The notes: generated by a model from the letters alone, not told the origin. Shown: positions 17,714-26,692, counted from the first letter of the stretch. The stretch: 64,000 bases of DNA from CAVVEC01 sp963770485 (GCA_963770485.1 CAVYPX010000012.1:186001-250000), one strand, 5' to 3'. A program made the numbers and translations.

Positions 17714-18997
17714 ATGCAGCGCGCAGTCACCGACAGTGTAGAGAAGAATTGCCTGAACAATTCTGAGTTCGCGTCGAACCTCGGTTCGACAAAACCCAAC
17801 TCAACGAAACTAACCTTTGCCACGCGCGGCAATTTGGCGCTGGCCCTGCTTTCCGCGCTGTTGCTGGTTAGCATTCAGCCAGCCCACGCCCAAACCGAAA
17901 CGCTGCTCTACAGCTTCGGGAGTCAATCAGGAGACGGAATTGAGCCCTCCACCGCCCTGGTTCTGAACAGCAAGGGCACCCTCTATGGCACTACCATCAG
18001 CGGTGGGACAGCTAACGCGGGCACGGTTTTCAAACTCACTTTGACTGGGAAAGAAACCGTGCTCTACAGCATAGGGAGCCAAGCCGGGGACGGCGTCAAT
18101 CCGTACGGAGGCTTGATCATGGACAAGAAGGGCACTCTCTACGGCACTACCGTGCTGGGAGGCGCCTATGGCGGCGGAACAGTATTCAAAGTCACCTCCG
18201 CCGGGAAAGAGAGCGTGCTCTACAGCTTTGGCAGCCAGTCCGGGGACGGCAACTCCCCTTGGGATGGGCTCATCATGGATGCCAAAGGCACTCTCTATGG
18301 CACTACTGCCGCGGGCGGGGCGAAGAACGCAGGCACCGTGTTTAAGCTCACCTCGACTGGGAAAGAAAGCGTGCTCTACAGTTTCGGGACTCAATCCGGA
18401 GACGGATCTGTTCCCTACGCGGGGGTGATTCTGGACAACCAGGGCAATATCTATGGCACCACAAACTTCGGCGGCGCGCACGGGAGCGGCACGATCTTCA
18501 AGCTTACCTCGCGGGGGAAAGAACGCGTGCTTTACAGCTTCTGCGCCCAGCAGAACTGCGATGACGGGAACTACCCCTACGCGGGCTTGATCAGGGATCG
18601 GCACGGCAACCTCTTTGGCACTACTATCGACGGCGGCGTGCAAAACAACTCAGGCGCGGTGTTTGAGCTTACCGCAGCCGGGAAGGAAAACCTGCTTTAC
18701 AGCTTCGTGAACGGCGGTGATGGACTGAACCCCTATGCGGGGTTGGTTATGGACAAGAAAGGCAACCTTTATGGTGCCTCGCTGCAGGGCAGCTCTAACG
18801 CCGGAGCGGCGTTCGAGCTGTCGCCGGGCAAGGCAGGGGTCTGGACCTTCACTGTTCTCCATGACTTCACTGGCGGCAAGGGGGATGGGGCGAATCCATA
18901 CGGTACGCCGGTCCTGGACAAGCACGGCAATCTCTATGGCACCACAGAATACGGGGGCACTTACGGTAACGGCACGGTCTATAAGCTGACCCCATAG
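17714..18997 (+). CDS. Secreted GloVer tandem-repeat protein
   Basis: 427 aa. After a long N-region and a hydrophobic signal core (LALALLSALLLVSIQPAHA, cleavage near 60), the protein is eight or so copies of a 40-45-residue repeat: LYSFGSQSGDG..P..GLI.D..G.LYGTT..GG....GTVFKLT. This matches the Gloeo/Verruco (GloVer, TIGR03803) repeat, believed to form a beta-propeller-like extracellular structure. Function unknown. No C-terminal anchor is present; the last repeat ends at the stop. It is followed by the HAF-repeat gene on the same strand and lies divergent from the HTH-TPR regulator. Confidence 0.9.
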   Translation: MQRAVTDSVEKNCLNNSEFASNLGSTKPNSTKLTFATRGNLALALLSALLLVSIQPAHAQTETLLYSFGSQSGDGIEPSTALVLNSKGTLYGTTISGGTANAGTVFKLTLTGKETVLYSIGSQAGDGVNPYGGLIMDKKGTLYGTTVLGGAYGGGTVFKVTSAGKESVLYSFGSQSGDGNSPWDGLIMDAKGTLYGTTAAGGAKNAGTVFKLTSTGKESVLYSFGTQSGDGSVPYAGVILDNQGNIYGTTNFGGAHGSGTIFKLTSRGKERVLYSFCAQQNCDDGNYPYAGLIRDRHGNLFGTTIDGGVQNNSGAVFELTAAGKENLLYSFVNGGDGLNPYAGLVMDKKGNLYGASLQGSSNAGAAFELSPGKAGVWTFTVLHDFTGGKGDGANPYGTPVLDKHGNLYGTTEYGGTYGNGTVYKLTP

Positions 18998-19063
18998 AAC
19001 CTGGCGGAGAGGGAGGGCTTGGATCCGCAAATTTCCATCTCATCGCGACAGAGGAGAACACAA

Positions 19064-20749
19064 ATGAATTTCGCACACATGTCAGCATGGTACAAGCAAA
19101 GCGCGCAAGGGTTGCAGTTGAAGCTCGCCCTTTTCCTGGTGCCTTTTCTCGCGTCATTGAGCACGCCAAGTGCGCTGGGACAGGGCTTCCAAATGACCAA
19201 GATCAACGTTTCCGGCAACGTTAACGGGACGTTCCCAAATGCCCTGAATAAAAACCAAGCTGTGGTTGGCGCCTACACCAATAGCTCCGGAGCCGTTGTG
19301 GGTTTCTTATATGCCAAGGGCAAATACACCACTCTCACGTTCCCCGGATCGGACAACTTCACCCGTGCTCTCGGTATTAACGATTCCGGTGAGATCGTCG
19401 GCGACTTCTTCGGTTCAGATGGCGCCTACCATGGCTACACCTATGTGAATGGAACCTACACTCAGTTCGACGTAGATAAGGGCAAGGCCTCGACTTCGCT
19501 CTTCGAAATTAACAGCGCTGGAGATTTCGTTGGGGTCGTCAACCCTAACGGCGGTGAAGAGGGTTTTACAGACATCGGTGGCAACGTCACAGAGTTCTAT
19601 GCCAGCGGCACAGATGCCACGTATGCCTATTCCATCAACAGCGCCGATGAAGTCGTGGGGCAGTACTTTGATTCCAGCAATAACTCTCACGGCTTCTACC
19701 GGGACGCCTCCGGAAAAATCACTGAGATCGCTTACCCAGGCGCAAGTCAGACCGGGTGCATTGGACTCAACGACTCCGGCGAAATCACCGGTTATTACGT
19801 AGATAGTTCAGGAAATAGTCATGGCTTCAGCGACGTCAAAGGCAAGTTCGCGAGTAACGACTTTCCCTCCACTTATGGGGTTAACAGCAAAGGCGCCTAT
19901 GTCGGGTACTATTTTGGGCCCGACGGCGCTGTGTTCGGATATCTGGCCTCGCCGCAAGCATTTAAGTTATCCGAGGTGAAGATTTCAAAAGAGCAGCAAG
20001 GCTTCCTCTACGGCGTCAACAAGGCAGGCGTGATGGTCGGCAACTACGTCACTTCTACCGGAACCCCGCACGGCATGATGATTTCCGGCACCAAAGTGAC
20101 CAATATCGATGATCCCAAGGCCGCCACGGGTACGACCGTTTGCCTCAACATTAACTCCAACGGCGTGATCGTCGGCTATTATTTGGACAGCGGCGGCAAC
20201 CCGCACGGATTTCAATACAAAGCAAAGAAATTCACAGACATTCCGGGTCCTACGGGGGCAACTTCCAGCGAAGCGGCCGGCATCACCGACGCCGGGGAGA
20301 TCGCCGGGGAGTTCTCGGACTCGACCGGAAACTTTCACGGATTCGTCCTCAAAGGCGGCCAATACACGCAGCTCGATGTGCCGGGGGCAACCGAAAGCTT
20401 CGCTTGGGGCATCAACCAAGCCGGCGAGGTCACCATGCAGTGGGCTGACTCGAGCGGCTACCTGCAGTCTTCTCTCTATAAGGGAACGAAATACACGACG
20501 ATTAACGTTCCGGGAGCGTTAACCACGGGAGTGCATTCCATCAACACTGCCGGCGACATCGTGTTCAGTTGGGAAGACGTTTACGGAACCCAGCACGGCG
20601 CGTTGAAGAAAGGAAGTTCGTACTTTATCTTTGACTATCCCAAGAGCTCAAACACCGGGGCGGAAGGTATCAATGACAGCGGCCTGCTGGTTGGACACTA
20701 CCTGCCGGCTGGCCAAAACAATCCCCAGCCCTACAAGGGTACGGAGTAG
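19064..20749 (+). CDS. Secreted HAF-repeat protein
   Basis: 561 aa. The ATG at 19064 follows GAGGAGAACACAA and starts a signal peptide (hydrophobic LALFLVPFLASLSTPSALG). The rest is about twelve repeats of the HAF type, with the recurring patterns GINDSGEIVGDF, HGFxxxxGxYTxxDxPG and xxSxGNxHGF. Such repeats give beta-rich extracellular proteins of unknown role. It lies 66 bp after the GloVer gene, so the two may be cotranscribed as a pair of repeat proteins. No cell-wall or membrane anchor is visible. Confidence 0.88.
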   Translation: MNFAHMSAWYKQSAQGLQLKLALFLVPFLASLSTPSALGQGFQMTKINVSGNVNGTFPNALNKNQAVVGAYTNSSGAVVGFLYAKGKYTTLTFPGSDNFTRALGINDSGEIVGDFFGSDGAYHGYTYVNGTYTQFDVDKGKASTSLFEINSAGDFVGVVNPNGGEEGFTDIGGNVTEFYASGTDATYAYSINSADEVVGQYFDSSNNSHGFYRDASGKITEIAYPGASQTGCIGLNDSGEITGYYVDSSGNSHGFSDVKGKFASNDFPSTYGVNSKGAYVGYYFGPDGAVFGYLASPQAFKLSEVKISKEQQGFLYGVNKAGVMVGNYVTSTGTPHGMMISGTKVTNIDDPKAATGTTVCLNINSNGVIVGYYLDSGGNPHGFQYKAKKFTDIPGPTGATSSEAAGITDAGEIAGEFSDSTGNFHGFVLKGGQYTQLDVPGATESFAWGINQAGEVTMQWADSSGYLQSSLYKGTKYTTINVPGALTTGVHSINTAGDIVFSWEDVYGTQHGALKKGSSYFIFDYPKSSNTGAEGINDSGLLVGHYLPAGQNNPQPYKGTE

Positions 20750-20823
20750 GAACGGTACATTCGCTGAAGCGGCTCGCGGAGCAAGAACGAACGTCTGGGA
20801 AAGGGGCGTGGGGATCGCTCGCG

Positions 20824-20847
20824 CCCCAATTGTCAAATCAATTGGGG
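20824..20847. terminator. Hairpin between convergent genes
   Basis: CCCCAATTG and CAATTGGGG form a perfect 9-bp stem with a 6-nt loop, between the HAF gene and the small minus-strand gene whose stop codon it includes. There is no T-run, so termination is inferred from position only. Confidence 0.45.
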
Positions 20848-21035
20848 GGATGAATCGAAGGGTCGGTCAATGCGATCAGCTTTCCCAAGGGATAATCTTC
20901 CTCAGTCAGCGGGGTCTCAGTGTCCGCATTCGTGATCCTCAATACGTCCCCGCTGCGAACTCCCCGCAGCACGAGACCTTGATGGTCAACCGCGATCACT
21001 CGGTACTTCTCCCCAAATATCGCTCTTTCTCCCAT
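20838..21035 (-). CDS. Small protein of unknown function
   Basis: Up to 65 aa. The core YRVIAVDHQGLVLRGVRSGD and ITNADTETPLTEEDYPLGKL reads as a small beta-domain with good codon usage, and I think it is a conserved acidobacterial protein, but no family is known to me. ATG 21035 has no ribosome site; GTG at about 20999, preceded by GGGGAGAAG, is an equally good start and would give 53 aa. Confidence 0.5.
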   Translation of the reverse strand: MGERAIFGEKYRVIAVDHQGLVLRGVRSGDVLRITNADTETPLTEEDYPLGKLIALTDPSIHPPN

Positions 21036-21145
21036 AATTGTTTAGATGAGAAATTATAGACCGGTGACTCTGAAGTAGCGGGCTGATTTGGCTGCGGACC
21101 GGAAACGAAGGATACGGACCCTTTGGTTCATCCCGCGACGGGATT

Positions 21146-21757
21146 TCATTGCCCGGGAGGCTTGGGCACGTTGGCTGCACCGGGTGGCTTGGGTACGTTC
21201 GATTCCGGCGGCGCCAGCGGCAGTTTGGAAGCGCCGCCGAGGATTTCCCGTTCCTGGGGCGAGAATTGTCTCTTGTAGGCGTCAGAGTCGATCTGGCGCT
21301 GCCGCGCCTCCGGGGGCATTCCGCGCAGCGCCTTGATGGCGTTCCCTACCGCCTGGCGGCGTTCCGGCGGGAGCTGTTGCATCCGGGAATGAACCTGCCG
21401 AGCCTGATCTTTCTGGTCCTGCGTGAGATGACCCCAAGTGTCCATCCGGTTCAGCATTTGCTGCTGTTTTTCCGGCGGCATGTTGTTGAAACGCTGGAGT
21501 TGATTACGTAACTGCTGCTTTTGTTGCGACGGCAGCCGGCGGAACTGCGGATCGTTTTCCAGGGCCCTCCGCTGCTGCTCAGGGGGCTTGTTCTTGTTCT
21601 GGCGCAGCCATTGTCCGGCATGGCGCCCCTGAGGTTGTCGCCCCGGGTGCTGCTCGCCACCACGGCGACCGCCCTGCGCCAGCGACGGAGCGGCGCTTGC
21701 CAACGCCACCGCAAGGGCGGCCACTCCCACCCACGCCGTCATGGACCTCAACCGCAC
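21146..21757 (-). CDS. DUF3106 periplasmic protein
   Basis: 203 aa. Signal peptide (MRLRSMTAWVGVAALAVALA...SLAQ) then a Gln/Arg-rich helical region with repeating FRRLPSQQKQQLRNQLQRF, MPPEKQQQML and LPPERRQA units, which is the DUF3106 pattern, and a tail with two VPKPPG copies. DUF3106 proteins often accompany sigma-E/anti-sigma genes and may bind partners in the periplasm. It is the third gene of the sigma factor operon, 47 bp after the anti-sigma stop. Confidence 0.85.
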   Translation of the reverse strand: MRLRSMTAWVGVAALAVALASAAPSLAQGGRRGGEQHPGRQPQGRHAGQWLRQNKNKPPEQQRRALENDPQFRRLPSQQKQQLRNQLQRFNNMPPEKQQQMLNRMDTWGHLTQDQKDQARQVHSRMQQLPPERRQAVGNAIKALRGMPPEARQRQIDSDAYKRQFSPQEREILGGASKLPLAPPESNVPKPPGAANVPKPPGQ

Positions 21758-21804
21758 CCTAGCCCCCGTTCTGCTCCCCGTTTTGAAACAATCACGCCAA
21801 CTTC

Positions 21805-22287
21805 TTACGGATTTACGCTCACGTCCTGCTGCGCTTGCAAATCGTCGAGTATTTCGTAATCGGAATACAACTCGCCATTCTTGTCCAAGGCCTGCAAGTC
21901 CCCCACCGCTGTGCCCGGTTCGGCAGTGACTGCGATCTGTTCATTGCGATAACCCTGATCACTACGGAACAAAGTGATGCTCGCCACCAGGCACACGGCC
22001 AGCGAAGCCGCCAGCACCGGCTTGCGAATCCACTGCCACCAGCCGATGGGCTTGGCGGCTTCCTCTCGCAAGCGAGCGCGCAGCCGCACATCGAAATATG
22101 GCGACGGCTCGGGCGCACCCCATTCATCCAGAAGCGCCATGGTTCGGCGGAATTCCTCCAGCTTGCCGGCGCAACCCGGGCAAGTTCGGAGATGTTCATT
22201 CACATCGGGTGTAACTGCGTCCAAGCCGGCGGCCAGGTCCGGCATCAGTTCACAGATCTCATCGCATTTCATAACGGCGTCCTTCAT
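21805..22287 (-). CDS. Anti-sigma factor, zinc-finger type
   Basis: 160 aa. The N-terminal zf-HC2 (ZAS) motif H32-x3-C36-x2-C39 (EHLRTCPGC) is the sigma-binding zinc domain. A transmembrane helix (about 88-105, VLAASLAVCLVASITLF) separates it from a periplasmic tail. Its ATG overlaps the sigma factor stop as ATGA, so the two are translationally coupled, the usual way to keep sigma and anti-sigma in balance. It presumably holds the adjacent sigma factor at the membrane until a periplasmic signal releases it. Confidence 0.9.
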   Translation of the reverse strand: MKDAVMKCDEICELMPDLAAGLDAVTPDVNEHLRTCPGCAGKLEEFRRTMALLDEWGAPEPSPYFDVRLRARLREEAAKPIGWWQWIRKPVLAASLAVCLVASITLFRSDQGYRNEQIAVTAEPGTAVGDLQALDKNGELYSDYEILDDLQAQQDVSVNP

Positions 22288-23051
22288 AAAAACTCTTTCA
22301 GTTGCACGCGCAGGGTTTCATAGGCGCGAAACAACAGTGACTTCGTGGCGGACTCACTCAGCTTCAGAACTTGCGCAATCTGGCGATAGTCCATCTGCTG
22401 ATACTTATGCATCACGACTGCCATGCGCTGCCGTTCCGGCAGGGCCTGCACGTGCTGGCGGATGGCGGCCAGGCGCTCTCGCCGGACAATGGCCTCTTCC
22501 GCGCTCAGCGAGGTGTCCGGCACATCCACCGTCAATCCGGTATCCTCATCCGGCTCGTCGATACTGACGGTGACCTCGGCGCGTTCGTGGCGGGTGTCGC
22601 GCGCGTAGTTCGCGGCAAGATTGGTCGCGATACGATACAACCACGTAGTGAACTTGGCGCTGGCTTCGTACTTCTCGCGCGAGCGGTACACCCGCAAAAA
22701 TACTTCCTGCGCCAGATCTTCCGCCGTGGTCGCATTGTGAGCCATGCGGAACATGAAGCTCACCATCGGCCGGCGGTATTTCTGCACCAGGTACTCAAAA
22801 GCCGAATCATCCCCGGCCTTGGCCCGCAACATGATCTGGGCATCGGTCAGCCCGTCACCGGAGGAAACCGCATCCGCCGCCCCGGTTCGAAGCGACCCGC
22901 CGCCAAGCGCGAGCAACCCGCGATCCATGGCTATGCTGCTCACATCTGATTGAACCCCTCCCGGGTCTGAAAGTTGCGAGCCCGGCGGTCCAGAAGTCCT
23001 CTCGGGAGAGGCGGCTACGGGTGCTTTGACGGGGATGGTTTTGCGTGACAT
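22284..23051 (-). CDS. ECF RNA polymerase sigma factor (RpoE-like)
   Basis: 255 aa. A 70-residue disordered N-terminus precedes sigma region 2 (AFEYLVQKYRRPMVSFMFRM, DLAQEVFLRVYRSREKY, TWLYRIATNLAANYARD) and region 4 (LPERQRMAVVMHKYQQMDY, then IAQVLKLSESATKSLLFRAY). It directs RNA polymerase to stress or envelope promoters under control of the coupled anti-sigma factor. The extended N-terminus is longer than in typical ECF factors and may not be translated; internal start codons exist (for example the ATG before DRGLLALGG). Confidence 0.92.
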   Translation of the reverse strand: MSRKTIPVKAPVAASPERTSGPPGSQLSDPGGVQSDVSSIAMDRGLLALGGGSLRTGAADAVSSGDGLTDAQIMLRAKAGDDSAFEYLVQKYRRPMVSFMFRMAHNATTAEDLAQEVFLRVYRSREKYEASAKFTTWLYRIATNLAANYARDTRHERAEVTVSIDEPDEDTGLTVDVPDTSLSAEEAIVRRERLAAIRQHVQALPERQRMAVVMHKYQQMDYRQIAQVLKLSESATKSLLFRAYETLRVQLKEFL

Positions 23052-23412
23052 CGGGACCTGCGCCGTTGCTCGGGAACTCCCCTATCCGGGGCCCCTGAAA
23101 CTACGGAAAATCTAGGCTATCACGGACCAAGCCTGCGGAAGATGGTTTCTTTGCTAGAGCATAGCGGCGGATCGTGTGGCGATGAGAGGTGCCGCCCCGA
23201 GCCGCAACTCCCCCAAACAGCCCAAAGAATCAAAGAGCAGGGGTATGCAAAAAGTGGAGATAGTCACCCCTTGGCGGTAACTTGCGTAATCCTCGCCTGG
23301 TGCGGAAAGTAATCAATTCAAAGCGGTTAATAGCACTAACTGGCTATTCACTCCGACCCGCGAATCCAGTAGTACTAGTACCACAGGCCGATGCTGGGCC
23401 ACTACTAAAGTC
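23052..23412. other. Intergenic region upstream of the sigma operon
   Basis: This 361-bp gap separates divergent genes. A GC-rich inverted repeat (GGGGCCCCGGATAGGGG, about 23073-23092) lies next to the sigma factor start. I looked for an ECF-type GGAAC...CGT autoregulatory promoter and found none convincing. No gene is seen. Confidence 0.4.
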
Positions 23413-23913
23413 ATGCAGACAACCTGGTTTCACGCCCTGCTTAAGCCGACAGCCAAAGCGCTGCTACTCGCATCCACGCTCTGCACCGCTGCCTTTGCTC
23501 AGCAGACCTTTGCTCAACAAAGCTGGGCAATGCTCGATTCCGAAGCGATCGAAGTTCCCCCAGCCGTGACGGCGGCCGGGCCTCGGGTTCTGCCCGAAGC
23601 GCCCAGCCGGCATCGGTTCTGGGATACCGAGAATCGAGTTCTCTTTTCCGCCGTGGCCGCATCCAGCATCGCCGATTTCGCCGTGACTCGTTCCAACCTG
23701 CAGAATGGCGGCAGAGAACTGAACCCGGTGACCCGCATCTTCAGCGGCAGCACCGCCGGACTGGCAGTGAATTTCGCAGGCGAAACCGCAGGGGTGATCG
23801 GTGTGAGCTACTTTCTCCACAAAACCGGACACCACCGCCTGGAGCGGGTCGTGCCTCTGCTCAATTTTGGCGCCTCCGCTGTGGCCGTGACCTACGGCCT
23901 CACCCACCGATAA
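23413..23913 (+). CDS. Exported protein of unknown function
   Basis: 166 aa. A signal sequence (LLLASTLCTAAFAQQ) is followed by a Pro/Ala segment and by hydrophobic, small-residue-rich stretches (VLFSAVAASSIADFAVT, STAGLAVNFAGETAGVIGVSYFL, LLNFGASAVAVTYGL) that look like transmembrane or beta-barrel-associated helices. The conserved-looking RHRFWDTENRVLF and GGRELNPVTR flank the first of these. I have the impression of a recurrent acidobacterial family but cannot assign a function. Confidence 0.7.
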   Translation: MQTTWFHALLKPTAKALLLASTLCTAAFAQQTFAQQSWAMLDSEAIEVPPAVTAAGPRVLPEAPSRHRFWDTENRVLFSAVAASSIADFAVTRSNLQNGGRELNPVTRIFSGSTAGLAVNFAGETAGVIGVSYFLHKTGHHRLERVVPLLNFGASAVAVTYGLTHR

Positions 23914-24068
23914 GGACTTGGCGCGACCGGCGTTGCGGCTTTTCGAGCGACTCAACGGCCAGCTAGTGTCCTGATTTTTCGGGACCGCGCAAATTGTCGC
24001 CTGGCTCCAGAGCCGAGGCTGGGCCACTGAATTTTATTTCTTTGCTAAAATGTAGCCACTCATCGCGT

Positions 24069-24143
24069 GGGCGCTTAACTCAGCGGTAGAGTGCCATCTT
24101 CACACGGTGGAAGTCATAGGTTCGAATCCTATAGCGCCCACCA
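24069..24143 (+). tRNA. tRNA-Val (anticodon CAC)
   Basis: A complete 75-nt cloverleaf including an encoded CCA. Acceptor stem GGGCGCT/AGCGCCC, D-stem ACTC/GAGT, anticodon stem CCATC/GGTGG around TTCACAC, T-stem ATAGG/CCTAT with loop TTCGAAT. The anticodon at loop positions 3-5 is CAC, reading GUG. An integrase remnant begins 7 bp beyond the 3' end, so this tRNA served as an integration site. Confidence 0.96.
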
Positions 24144-24149
24144 TCGAAC

Positions 24150-24569
24150 TCACTGTAGCGACGCGGGTTCGATTGCCCCGCTTTTCCCGTTGGCGCGAAA
24201 CTCGTCACCATTCGTCACCAATTGGGAAAGTTTCTCTACCGCCGCCCTTTGATGGGCGGGAACGGGGATAGTGTAAATCCCCAGAGTGGCTGTGATCTGC
24301 GCGGGCCCAAGCTGTGCCTGGGCATCCTTGGCCGATCCCCCGGCCAATTGCAGAAGCGTGGCATGGGTACGCCGGAAGGTATGCCAGCTCACCCACGGGA
24401 CTCCGATCTGCTCTCCGGCGGGTTTCAAATGCCGAAGAAGCAAATTGGTATCGTTGAGGACCGTGCCCTTGCGCGAGCAAAACACCAGTCTTTCTGGATT
24501 CCCATTGGGGCGGACGAGGTTGTAGGAAAGAATCGCATCTGCTAAAAGGCGTGGTGCGCTGCTCGTGAC
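24150..24569 (-). pseudogene. Tyrosine recombinase (integrase), C-terminal remnant
   Basis: About 139 codons are open between stops. They show the end of a phage-type integrase: NPERLVFCSRKGTVLND, then WHTFRRTHATLLQLAG (H-x-x-R box) and LGIYTIPVP with the catalytic tyrosine. The N-terminal arm-binding and core domains and the first catalytic arginine region are missing, and a stop at 24570-24572 closes the frame. Its 3' end lies against the tRNA-Val 3' end, the standard arrangement at an attachment site. It marks an old, inactivated integration. Confidence 0.85.
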
Positions 24570-24746
24570 TCATAGCGATTCGCAGGCACGCATGAAGTCT
24601 ATGACATCTGCTTTCTTGATCGAATGGTCAGTGGAGGATGGTCGCGCGATCCGGAAGTTAGACGACGATTCCCAAAGCCGCCAAGTGACGACACCGGCTG
24701 CGACCGCCTAGACGGTCCTCGGTAATGAAACCCTCGTGACCACCAC

Positions 24747-25397
24747 CTACTTGCCAAAAATGCCAATGGCAGGGAGTACGTTCTTTTCCGCCGTCCAACT
24801 GCCCCTGTAAAGGGCAAAGGGGTGGGCCCTCATGTCAGTGCTGTTGAGATTCCAACCGTCGCTACTGTCCATCGAGTTCGAGTCGGTGCCAACAACAATC
24901 CAGTACTGTGTGCCTTTGGTGAGGGGCACGCTGTTGAATTTCGCTACGGCGAGCGAGCAGCAGCTTCCGGCCTTCGGCAAATTACCGACGTCGTCAGGGC
25001 CGGCAAGCGTGTCTCCGGGCAAACCGCTGGCATCCGCCGCCAGCCAGATCGCCACGGGACCGGTTCCCCAAAGGTAGCTCACGCCTGCTTCGATCCTGGT
25101 GAGCTTCACGTTTGCATTGGGGGTAAAAGGCACCGCAGCCCAGTTAACGCCGTACCGCCCGTTTGGCCCATCAATATCCTGCTCTTCGCAGCAGAAATAC
25201 GTGCCGTATTGGTAGTCACTGAGGTTGCTAAACAGGGTCTTGAGTCTCGCCTCATTCCGCATCGCCGGGACGACAACCCCCGGTGCGCTGGCGACGATGA
25301 TGTGTCTGCCGTCATCGGCCATGGTGTAACCTTGGCCAGCGGCCACAACCGTTAGGCCAGCCACCACGAGCAGAGCTAAACAAATCACGTTTTTCAT
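24747..25397 (-). CDS. Secreted protein, paralogue A of a tandem pair
   Basis: 216 aa. Signal peptide MKNVICLALLVVAGLTVVAA, mature domain beginning LFSNLSDYQYGTYFCC. It continues with a jelly-roll-like pattern (WAAVPFTPNANVKLTRIEAG, VAIWLAADASGLPGDTL, FNSVPLTKGTQYWIVVGTD) resembling the choice-of-anchor R type domain. That is a resemblance, not an identification. Four cysteines occur as two CC pairs (FCCE, SCCS) that could form disulfides. The AAGGAGGATAA ribosome site is ideal. No C-terminal anchor. It is about two-thirds identical by eye to the next gene, so a tandem duplication. Confidence 0.75.
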   Translation of the reverse strand: MKNVICLALLVVAGLTVVAAGQGYTMADDGRHIIVASAPGVVVPAMRNEARLKTLFSNLSDYQYGTYFCCEEQDIDGPNGRYGVNWAAVPFTPNANVKLTRIEAGVSYLWGTGPVAIWLAADASGLPGDTLAGPDDVGNLPKAGSCCSLAVAKFNSVPLTKGTQYWIVVGTDSNSMDSSDGWNLNSTDMRAHPFALYRGSWTAEKNVLPAIGIFGK

Positions 25398-25479
25398 TTA
25401 TCCTCCTTCTGTTGCAAACAGCGACGGTAAAGGACAAGTTAGGCAGCCGCACACCAGCCGCGGCCTCCATTCCTGCCTG

Positions 25480-26136
25480 CTACTTGCCAAAGATGCCAAC
25501 AGCCGGCAGTACGTAGTGCTCCAACTGCCAACCGTCGGGGTGGTAGAAGGCAGAGGGCATGATTCTCATGTCAGTGTTGTTGATGCTCCATCCGTCGACA
25601 CTGTCCATCGAATGCGAGTCGGTGCCAACAATGATCCAGTACTGTGTGCCCTTGATGAGGGGAACGCGCTTGAATTTCGCGACGGCGAGCGAGCAGCAGC
25701 CTCCGGCCAGCGGCAAATGACCGACGTCGACCGGGCCGGCAAGCGTGTCTCCGGGCAAACCGCCGGCATCCGCCGCCAGCCAGATCGCCACGGAGTTGGT
25801 TCCCCCGAAGTATCTGACGCCTGCTTCGACCTTGGTGAGCTTCACGTTTGCATCGGGGGTAAAAGGCACCGCATCCCAGTACCTTCCGTGCCCCGAGTTT
25901 GGCCCCGAAACGCCCTCGAGGATGCAGCAGAAATAGGTGCCGTACTTATAGTCGCTGAGATTACTAAACACGGTCTTCAGTTTGCCGTCACGCCGGATCG
26001 CCGGAACGACGATCCCCGATGCGCTTGTCGTGGTGATGTATCTGCGGCCATCGGTCGTGGTGTACCTCTGGCCAGCGGCCAGGGCGGTCGAGCTGGCCGC
26101 CAGCAGAGCTAAACAAATTATGAGCGTTCTCCTCAC
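25480..26136 (-). CDS. Secreted protein, paralogue B of a tandem pair
   Basis: 218 aa, colinear with its neighbour at 24747-25397 along the whole length: signal peptide, LFSNLSDYKYGTYFCC, DAVPFTPDANVKLTKVEAG, VAIWLAADAGGLPGDTLAGP, GGCCSLAVAKF, KGTQYWIIVGTDSHSMDS, and the shared C-terminus LPAVGIFGK. The two genes are 82 bp apart and transcribed the same way, so this copy is first in the likely operon. Function unknown; a secreted binding or adhesive role is only a guess. Confidence 0.75.
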   Translation of the reverse strand: MRRTLIICLALLAASSTALAAGQRYTTTDGRRYITTTSASGIVVPAIRRDGKLKTVFSNLSDYKYGTYFCCILEGVSGPNSGHGRYWDAVPFTPDANVKLTKVEAGVRYFGGTNSVAIWLAADAGGLPGDTLAGPVDVGHLPLAGGCCSLAVAKFKRVPLIKGTQYWIIVGTDSHSMDSVDGWSINNTDMRIMPSAFYHPDGWQLEHYVLPAVGIFGK

Positions 26137-26326
26137 TTGGGTACCTCCGTTTCTGGACAGTTGGCCTGGGCTTGGCTGACGAGTTTAGACTAGACTTTGT
26201 CTAAGCTGGCCCCGTCTTTGACCTCGAGGCTGCCAAGCCCCGGAAAAGACAGACGCGATTCTAGCACCTGAGGCCCCCGCGAAGAGCCGGGGGGCCGGGG
26301 CGCGAACTCCGCTGGCAGACATAGTG

Positions 26327-26692
26327 TCATTGCTTTTCGGTACCCGTCAGCGACAGTGCGAGGCAGACAACTCCGTTGCACGCGCTCTCGGCGCCCTGGT
26401 ATACGTTTAGGCAAGCGTTAGGGTCGCCGAGGGTATCACACCGATTCGTCCAGGAATTCTGCTGCAACTGAATTTGGTAATCGTTGTCAGAAGCAACGTT
26501 GTGCACGTCAAGTTGAGTGGAAGAGTAATCAGCCACCCACCAGATCGGAGCGCCTGCCGGTCCGCAGTTGAGTGCGTATGCAGGACTCTGAATATTAATC
26601 TCGCCCGAAGCCGTGCAAACAACCTGCTGCTGCGCCAATGCTCCGGTCCCCAGCAGCAGGACAGTCACAACCAAGCCAAGTAGATTTTTCAC
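26327..26692 (-). CDS. Small secreted cysteine-containing protein
   Basis: 121 aa. Signal peptide MKNLLGLVVTVLLLGTGALAQ. The mature part has six cysteines (VVCTASG, ALNCGP, NRCDT, NACLN, SACNG, VVCLAL), compatible with three disulfides in a small exported domain. The AGGAGGATAAG ribosome site is nearly identical to that of the gene at 25397, hinting at a common origin of the leaders. No family is recognised. About 190 bp without visible genes separate it from the next gene downstream. Confidence 0.65.
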   Translation of the reverse strand: MKNLLGLVVTVLLLGTGALAQQQVVCTASGEINIQSPAYALNCGPAGAPIWWVADYSSTQLDVHNVASDNDYQIQLQQNSWTNRCDTLGDPNACLNVYQGAESACNGVVCLALSLTGTEKQ

